Of a stretch of DNA of 64,000 bases, positions 59,718 to 64,000 are shown piece by piece. The position numbers and the translations under genes were made by a program. Under the pieces are notes generated by a model that saw only the letters and a list, made by a program, of their open reading frames with translations, did no database searches and had not been told where the DNA came from. Source of the DNA: Anaerococcus sp. AGMB09787 (GTDB lineage: Bacteria > Bacillota > Clostridia > Tissierellales > Peptoniphilaceae). The DNA is taken from assembly GCF_022808955.1 (NCBI RefSeq), contig NZ_JAKZEY010000034.1, forward strand, positions 1 through 64,000, written 5' to 3'. Position 1 is the stretch's first letter, and each line of letters begins with the position of its first letter.

Positions 59718-60380
59718 CTAAAGAATGTTCTCACATTTGTCTATTACCCACTTGTAGCCCTGTCTACTTACAGTCCTTATTGGGTTAATATCTGCCTTCT
59801 TAAATTCATTTCTAATTTTTCTTATATATTCTCTAACAGACCTCGCCGTAGTCTTTATCCCCCTATCAGCCATTTCATTAGCTATATAGTCCTTAGATAA
59901 GACTTCTCCCATATGCTCTATTAGTATAGCACAAACTTCAATTTCACTTGTAGTAAGATCCAATATATTATTTCCTATCCTAAAGACCCCATTATCCTTA
60001 TCCAAGGTACAAAAGCCTAGGCTTATTATATTGGCAGACCTTAGTTCATTGACCTTCCTTATGATTTTGTTTGTAAACTCCTCTCTGGTGTAGGAATGGA
60101 TTACAAATTCTTCATCATCTATGTCAGCCTCGAAGGGGTTTTTCTTGTATTCTTGGGTTAGATAGATTACTGGAATCTTGCTTTGTTGTTTGATAAATTG
60201 TATGACTTGCAAGCACATATTGTGGCTCATATCCACAAGGATCAAGTCATACTTGGTAAGGTCTGAAAATATAAGTTCATCTATAGAATCTATCTTATCA
60301 ACTACTACTTCCTTCTTGTCAAAACGAGTGTTTATTAGAGAGGATACTCCATTTTCATTTTCTACTGATGCTATTCTCAA
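59718..60380 (-). CDS. Orphan OmpR-type response regulator with degenerate receiver
   Basis: The 220-residue protein has a receiver-like domain (about 1-110) and an OmpR/PhoB winged helix (about 120-218) with LTTSEIEVCAILIEHMGEVLSKD and RSVREYIRKIRNEF. The phosphorylation aspartate is kept (D50 in LILVDMS). The N-terminal acidic pair reads E-N (ENEN), and the usual lysine near the domain end (TKPF) is missing (HSYTREEF). The start is TTG at 60380, because AGAGGG lies 8 bases upstream; a GTG at 60389 would overlap that site. No sensor kinase gene is adjacent, so phosphorylation-independent control is possible. Confidence 0.82.
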   Translation of the reverse strand: MRIASVENENGVSSLINTRFDKKEVVVDKIDSIDELIFSDLTKYDLILVDMSHNMCLQVIQFIKQQSKIPVIYLTQEYKKNPFEADIDDEEFVIHSYTREEFTNKIIRKVNELRSANIISLGFCTLDKDNGVFRIGNNILDLTTSEIEVCAILIEHMGEVLSKDYIANEMADRGIKTTARSVREYIRKIRNEFKKADINPIRTVSRQGYKWVIDKCENIL

Positions 60381-60460
60381 TATAATCACCCTCTTTAAAA
60401 CATAATTTTATTTTTATTGCAAGTAAAACTAAAAATAACTTGTCTTTTAAATTGAAAATA

Positions 60461-60484
60461 AGGGGGACCCTTACTAGGCCCCCT
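60461..60484 (-). terminator. Terminator after gpmA
   Basis: AGGGGGACC (60461-60469) pairs with GGCCCCCT (60477-60484) with one bulged A. The minus strand continues TTATTTTC. It ends the ispD-ispF-metK-mreB-gpmA operon. Confidence 0.75.
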
Positions 60485-60498
60485 ATCTACCTATAAAT

Positions 60499-61185
60499 TT
60501 ATAGGTAATATTTTTCAACTACATTTAGTTCATCATCTAGTTCATAAACCAAAGGTTGACCTGTTGGAATTTCTAGGTCCATGATATCATCATCTGAAAT
60601 TTTCTCTAGGTGTTTAGCTAAGGCTCTTAGGCTGTTACCATGAGCTGCTACTAGGACTGTTTCTCCCCTTAGTAGTTCTGGAGCAATGCTATCAAAATAG
60701 TATGGCAATACTCTCTCTAGGGTAACTTTTAGGTTTTCTGCCTTAGGAATTACATCTACTGGTAGTGACTTGTAGATGTCTAGTTGGCTTTGTTCTTTGA
60801 TTTCTTCTTCGCTTAGTTCTGGAGGTAGGGTATCATAAGATCTTCTCCAGATATGAACTTGGTCATCTCCGTATTTTTCTGCTGTTTCTGCCTTGTTTAG
60901 TCCTTGAAGGCCCCCGTAGTGTCTTTCATTTAGTCTGTAAGTTTTTTCAACTGGAACATACATTTGGTCAGAATATTCTAGGGCATAGTTACAAGTTTTG
61001 ATAGCTCTTTTTAGAATTGATGTGTGAGCATGGTCAAATTTGATGCCTGCTTCCTTGATCTTTCTACCAGCTTCTTTTGCTTCTTCTTCACCTTTTTCGC
61101 TAAGGTCAACATCTACCCAACCTGTAAATTTGTTGGCAAGGTTCCATTCACTTTGTCCATGTCTTACTAGAACTAGTTTTTTCAT
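60499..61185 (-). CDS. gpmA: 2,3-bisphosphoglycerate-dependent phosphoglycerate mutase
   Basis: This 228-residue cofactor-dependent mutase interconverts 3- and 2-phosphoglycerate in glycolysis. The phospho-histidine is H9 in [21 protein letters not shown] and the second histidine in [10 protein letters not shown] are present, as is the family C-terminus. It is the last gene of its operon, one base after mreB. Confidence 0.96.
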   Translation of the reverse strand: MKKLVLVRHGQSEWNLANKFTGWVDVDLSEKGEEEAKEAGRKIKEAGIKFDHAHTSILKRAIKTCNYALEYSDQMYVPVEKTYRLNERHYGGLQGLNKAETAEKYGDDQVHIWRRSYDTLPPELSEEEIKEQSQLDIYKSLPVDVIPKAENLKVTLERVLPYYFDSIAPELLRGETVLVAAHGNSLRALAKHLEKISDDDIMDLEIPTGQPLVYELDDELNVVEKYYL

Positions 61186-61186
61186 C

Positions 61187-62236
61187 CTATCTTCTCCTTA
61201 ATTTTTCTTTTGTTTCCATTTCTTTTTGCTTATCTTTTATAGCTTCATTGCGTTCTTCATCTAGCGAATCAATCCAGTTTAGTGCCTTCGCTGTTCCTAT
61301 TATAACACATTCTGAAGGATTTTCAGAGATTTCTACATCAATTTTTAATTTTTCTTTTATTCTCTTAGCAAGTCCCAGTGTTAGGGCTCCACCACCTGTT
61401 AGAATGGCTGGCCTTTCATAAATATCTGATACTAGCTCTGGTGCGGTTACCTCTATGACTTCTTCTATAGATGAAATTATGAGGTCTATATTTTCCCTTA
61501 TGGCTTCAAAAACTTCCCCTATAGGAAGGTAGATTTTTTGAGCTAGGCCGTTGGTTATAGACCTACCTGTAACTTCTATTGATCCTTCACTACTCCCTGA
61601 ACTTGCTGCGATTTTTATATCTTCAGCCTTTATTTCTCCAATAAGGATGCCATATCTTTGTCTAAGGAAGTCCTTGATGGCTCTATCAAAGATTAGTCCC
61701 CCTACAGGAATTGATGAGCTGGTTATAATTTGTCCCATAGATATGACTGCTATATCTGTGGTGCCTCCACCTACATCTATTACTAGACTTCCTAGGGGAT
61801 CTGCTATATCTACTCCAGCTCCTATCGCACTAGCAAGGCCCTCTTCTATAAGGTAAGTCCTGTGGGCTCCGGCATTATCGCTTGCTTGGAGGAGGGCTCT
61901 TTTTTCTACCTGGGATGATCTTGAAGGGGCGCAGATTAAAAGGTCTGGCTTTAGGAGACTCTTGTTTGTAGCCTTCTCTAAGAAGTACTTTAGCATCCTC
62001 TCTGTTGCTTCAAAGTCTGCTATGACTCCATCCTTTAGGGGCATTACGGTTTTAACATTGCCTGCTGACCTTCCCACTATCTTTTTCGCTTCATTACCTA
62101 CTGCAAGAATATCTCCTGTAAGCTCGTCAAGTGCTATAACTGACGGTTCTTCTACTACAATCCCCTTGTTGTTTACATAGATTAAAACTGATGATGTTCC
62201 TAAATCTATTGCTATAGCTCTTCTTAGTCTTGCCAT
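61187..62236 (-). CDS. mreB: MreB/Mbl family rod-shape actin homologue
   Basis: The 349-residue actin-fold protein has phosphate 1 motif [12 protein letters not shown], phosphate 2 [13 protein letters not shown] and the adenosine motif [10 protein letters not shown]. It organises lateral wall synthesis. The C-terminus carries a charged helix rich in Lys and Glu. mreC/mreD are not adjacent; instead it sits between metK and gpmA in what looks like one transcript. A cocci-forming organism with mreB would be notable, but cell shape is not known here. Confidence 0.92.
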   Translation of the reverse strand: MARLRRAIAIDLGTSSVLIYVNNKGIVVEEPSVIALDELTGDILAVGNEAKKIVGRSAGNVKTVMPLKDGVIADFEATERMLKYFLEKATNKSLLKPDLLICAPSRSSQVEKRALLQASDNAGAHRTYLIEEGLASAIGAGVDIADPLGSLVIDVGGGTTDIAVISMGQIITSSSIPVGGLIFDRAIKDFLRQRYGILIGEIKAEDIKIAASSGSSEGSIEVTGRSITNGLAQKIYLPIGEVFEAIRENIDLIISSIEEVIEVTAPELVSDIYERPAILTGGGALTLGLAKRIKEKLKIDVEISENPSECVIIGTAKALNWIDSLDEERNEAIKDKQKEMETKEKLRRR

Positions 62237-62244
62237 TTTTGCTC

Positions 62245-63414
62245 CTAATACTTCTTTAGCTCTTCTACCTTATCAAGTCTTTCCCAGGTAAAGTCCTCAT
62301 CATCACGGCCAAAGTGGCCAAAGGCTGCTGTCTTTCTATAGATTGGTCTTTTGAGGTCTAGTTTATCAATGATGGCTTTAGGTCTAAAATCAAAGTTTTC
62401 TTCTACGATTTCTAGGAGTTTCTCATCATCATATTTTCCAGTACCAAAGCTATCCACATATATAGAAAGTGGTCTTGCTATACCAATGGCATAAGATAGG
62501 CCTATCTCAAGCTTATCGCAAAGTCCTGCCGCTACCATATTCTTTGCTGCATACCTTGCCATGTAGGCGGCTGACCTATCTACCTTAGTAGGATCTTTTC
62601 CAGAGAAGGCTCCACCACCAGATTTTGAGTAACCACCGTAGGTATCTACTATGATTTTTCTTCCTGTAAGTCCACTATCGCCCTTAGGGCCACCTATTAC
62701 GAATTTACCTGTTGGATTTACATAAATCTTGGTATTTTCATCTATTAGGTCCTCATCAATTACTTCATCTATTACTTCTCTTATTATGTCTTCCCTTATA
62801 GTAGCGAGTTCTACATCAGCACTATGTTGGGCAGATATTACTATAGAATCTATCCTTGTTAATTTCCCATCATCATATTCTACTGTTACTTGGCTCTTGC
62901 CATCTGGTCTTAGGTAAGGCAAGATTCCTTCCCTTCTGACATCGCTTAGCCTCTTAGCTAGTCTTTGAACATAGACTACAGATATCGGCAAGTAGCTATC
63001 TGATTCATTGTCAGCATAGCCAAAGACCATTCCTTGATCCCCTGCCCCGATCTTATCGTAGTCTTCCTTTCCATCTTCATAACCTTGGGCCTTATCAACT
63101 CCTTGGGCAATATCTGATGATTGCTCGATAAGGGAGGTCAAAACAGCTACATTTGAATAATCAAAGCCTAGCTTTGGATCATCGTAGCCAATTTCCTTAA
63201 TTGTGTCTCTTGCGATTTTTTCTATAGGTGCGTAGGCCTTGGTTGTAATCTCTCCTACAACTAAAACCAAACCTGATGTTGTTACAGTTTCACAGGCTAC
63301 CCTTGAATTTTCATCTTGTTTAAGGCATTCATCCAAGATAGCATCAGAAATTTGATCGCATACCTTGTCAGGATGTCCTTCAGTAACTGATTCACTAGTT
63401 ATTAATCTCTTCAC
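62245..63414 (-). CDS. metK: S-adenosylmethionine synthetase
   Basis: The 389-residue enzyme makes SAM from methionine and ATP. It shows the ATP motif [28 protein letters not shown] (methionine and phosphate site) and [19 protein letters not shown]. It is intact and of usual length. No SAM riboswitch is seen before it; it follows ispF with no gap and appears to be cotranscribed. Confidence 0.97.
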   Translation of the reverse strand: MKRLITSESVTEGHPDKVCDQISDAILDECLKQDENSRVACETVTTSGLVLVVGEITTKAYAPIEKIARDTIKEIGYDDPKLGFDYSNVAVLTSLIEQSSDIAQGVDKAQGYEDGKEDYDKIGAGDQGMVFGYADNESDSYLPISVVYVQRLAKRLSDVRREGILPYLRPDGKSQVTVEYDDGKLTRIDSIVISAQHSADVELATIREDIIREVIDEVIDEDLIDENTKIYVNPTGKFVIGGPKGDSGLTGRKIIVDTYGGYSKSGGGAFSGKDPTKVDRSAAYMARYAAKNMVAAGLCDKLEIGLSYAIGIARPLSIYVDSFGTGKYDDEKLLEIVEENFDFRPKAIIDKLDLKRPIYRKTAAFGHFGRDDEDFTWERLDKVEELKKY

Positions 63415-63888
63415 TTATTTCTCCTCTAATAAAACAACTGCCCTGGCCTCAATCCCCTCAGCTCTTCCTGTAAAGCCTAGTTTTTCACTGGTTGAAGCCT
63501 TGACACTTACATTTTCCATATCTGTCCTTAGATGCTCTGCTAAAAGCTTTCTTATCTCTTCTCTTTTGGGTGAGATCTTGGGCATCTCACAAATAATTAC
63601 ACTGTCCAAATTAGAAATCCTATAGCCTTTTTCATCCATCAGGTCGATTACCCTATCCAAAAGCTCAATCGAGTAAATATCTTTGTAGGAAGGATCTGTA
63701 TCCGGAAACAAGTTTCCAATATCTGGTAGGGCCAAGGCTCCAAGGATGGCATCCATTATGGCATGGGTTAGAACATCGGCATCACTGTGGCCAAGTAAGC
63801 CAAGCTCATAATCAAACTTTACTCCACCTAGGATTAGGTCTCTATTTTGAACTAATTTATGAACATCGTATCCTATTCCAATTCTCAT
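63415..63888 (-). CDS. ispF: 2-C-methyl-D-erythritol 2,4-cyclodiphosphate synthase
   Basis: This 157-residue MEP-pathway enzyme works as a trimer. Zinc ligands D8 and H10 are in GIGYDVHKL, the third histidine lies in GHSDADVLTHA, and the C-terminal CDP-binding TSEKLGFTGRAEGIEA is present. It overlaps the ispD stop by one base. Confidence 0.97.
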   Translation of the reverse strand: MRIGIGYDVHKLVQNRDLILGGVKFDYELGLLGHSDADVLTHAIMDAILGALALPDIGNLFPDTDPSYKDIYSIELLDRVIDLMDEKGYRISNLDSVIICEMPKISPKREEIRKLLAEHLRTDMENVSVKASTSEKLGFTGRAEGIEARAVVLLEEK

Positions 63889-64000
63889 TATACGTTTTCT
63901 TTCCCTTCTATATAGGCTCTAGCAAAAATAATATCTTCCTTGGTCGTGAGTTTGAAATTAGAATACTCACCCTCTAAGACCTTGACCCCTTCTTTTCTCT
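63888..64000 (-). CDS. ispD: 2-C-methyl-D-erythritol 4-phosphate cytidylyltransferase, C-terminal end
   Basis: Reading from base 64000 to the TAA at 63890-63888 gives about 37 residues including VKVLEGEYSNFKLTTKEDI, the characteristic C-terminal end of IspD. The start lies outside the window. The stop overlaps the ispF start as TAATG, the usual ispDF arrangement. Confidence 0.88.
   Translation of the reverse strand, partial: RKEGVKVLEGEYSNFKLTTKEDIIFARAYIEGKENV

Noticed and set aside
62245-63500. SAM riboswitch or T-box before metK
   Set aside because: metK follows ispF without a gap, so there is no room for a leader element.

Overview
The window reads as the chromosome of a low-GC, Gram-positive, fermentative anaerobe. 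The best guess is an Anaerococcus-like member of the Peptoniphilaceae. This rests on AT-rich codon use, TTG/TATAAT sigma-A promoters, Shine-Dalgarno sites of the AGGAGG type, a LytR-CpsA-Psr protein, Opp and PTS transporters, and a giant secreted subtilase with FIVAR repeats. No rRNA is present, so the genus is an inference. No tRNA, CRISPR array, prophage or intact IS element was seen.

Layout. 0-6.2 kb: end of an unknown gene, two hairpins, then a complete type I restriction-modification operon (hsdM-hsdS-hsdR). 6.2-11.7 kb: an M16C metalloprotease, then xpaC-telA and a small protein resembling the C-terminal domain of the fatty-acid kinase FakA. 11.9-19.0 kb (minus strand): a 2357-residue subtilase with PA, Fn3-like, Ig-like and nine FIVAR-type modules and no LPXTG anchor. 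19.0-19.9 kb: mostly non-coding, with what looks like an internally deleted transporter gene. 19.9-27.6 kb (minus): a membrane-bound alpha/beta hydrolase, then a five-gene operon for a four-carbon sugar acid (DeoR regulator, PdxA2-type dehydrogenase, GntP permease, LtnD/GarR-type dehydrogenase, DUF1537 kinase). 28.1-40.7 kb (minus): two PTS operons, each headed by a LicR-type PRD regulator. One is a lactose operon (stand-alone IIB, lacF, lacE, lacG) ending in a secreted GH30 glycosidase; the other is a cellobiose-type IIA/IIC/IIB set with an unknown TIM-barrel-like protein. 40.8-44.4 kb (minus): fni, an LCP protein and glutamate dehydrogenase. 44.5-54.5 kb (minus): a nine-gene sialic-acid type operon with an Opp-like ABC transporter, a two-part esterase, nanA, nanK and nanE. 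54.5-64 kb (minus): an S41 lipoprotein, the t6A genes tsaE-tsaB-rimI-tsaD, an FMN-riboswitch-controlled ribU, an orphan response regulator, and ispD-ispF-metK-mreB-gpmA.

Working together, the accessory genes describe a host-associated scavenger of mucosal sugars. O-acetylated sialic acid could be imported by the Opp-like transporter, deacetylated by the CE7 esterase and converted by NanA, NanK and NanE to GlcNAc-6-phosphate. Lactose or other beta-galactosides enter by LacEF and are split by LacG. The subtilase and M16C peptidase would provide peptides, and glutamate dehydrogenase fits amino-acid fermentation. The most interesting parts are the Opp-type nan operon with its degenerate second hydrolase domain, the hybrid tetronate operon, the lipase-like hydrolase fused to a polytopic membrane domain, and the anchorless giant protease.
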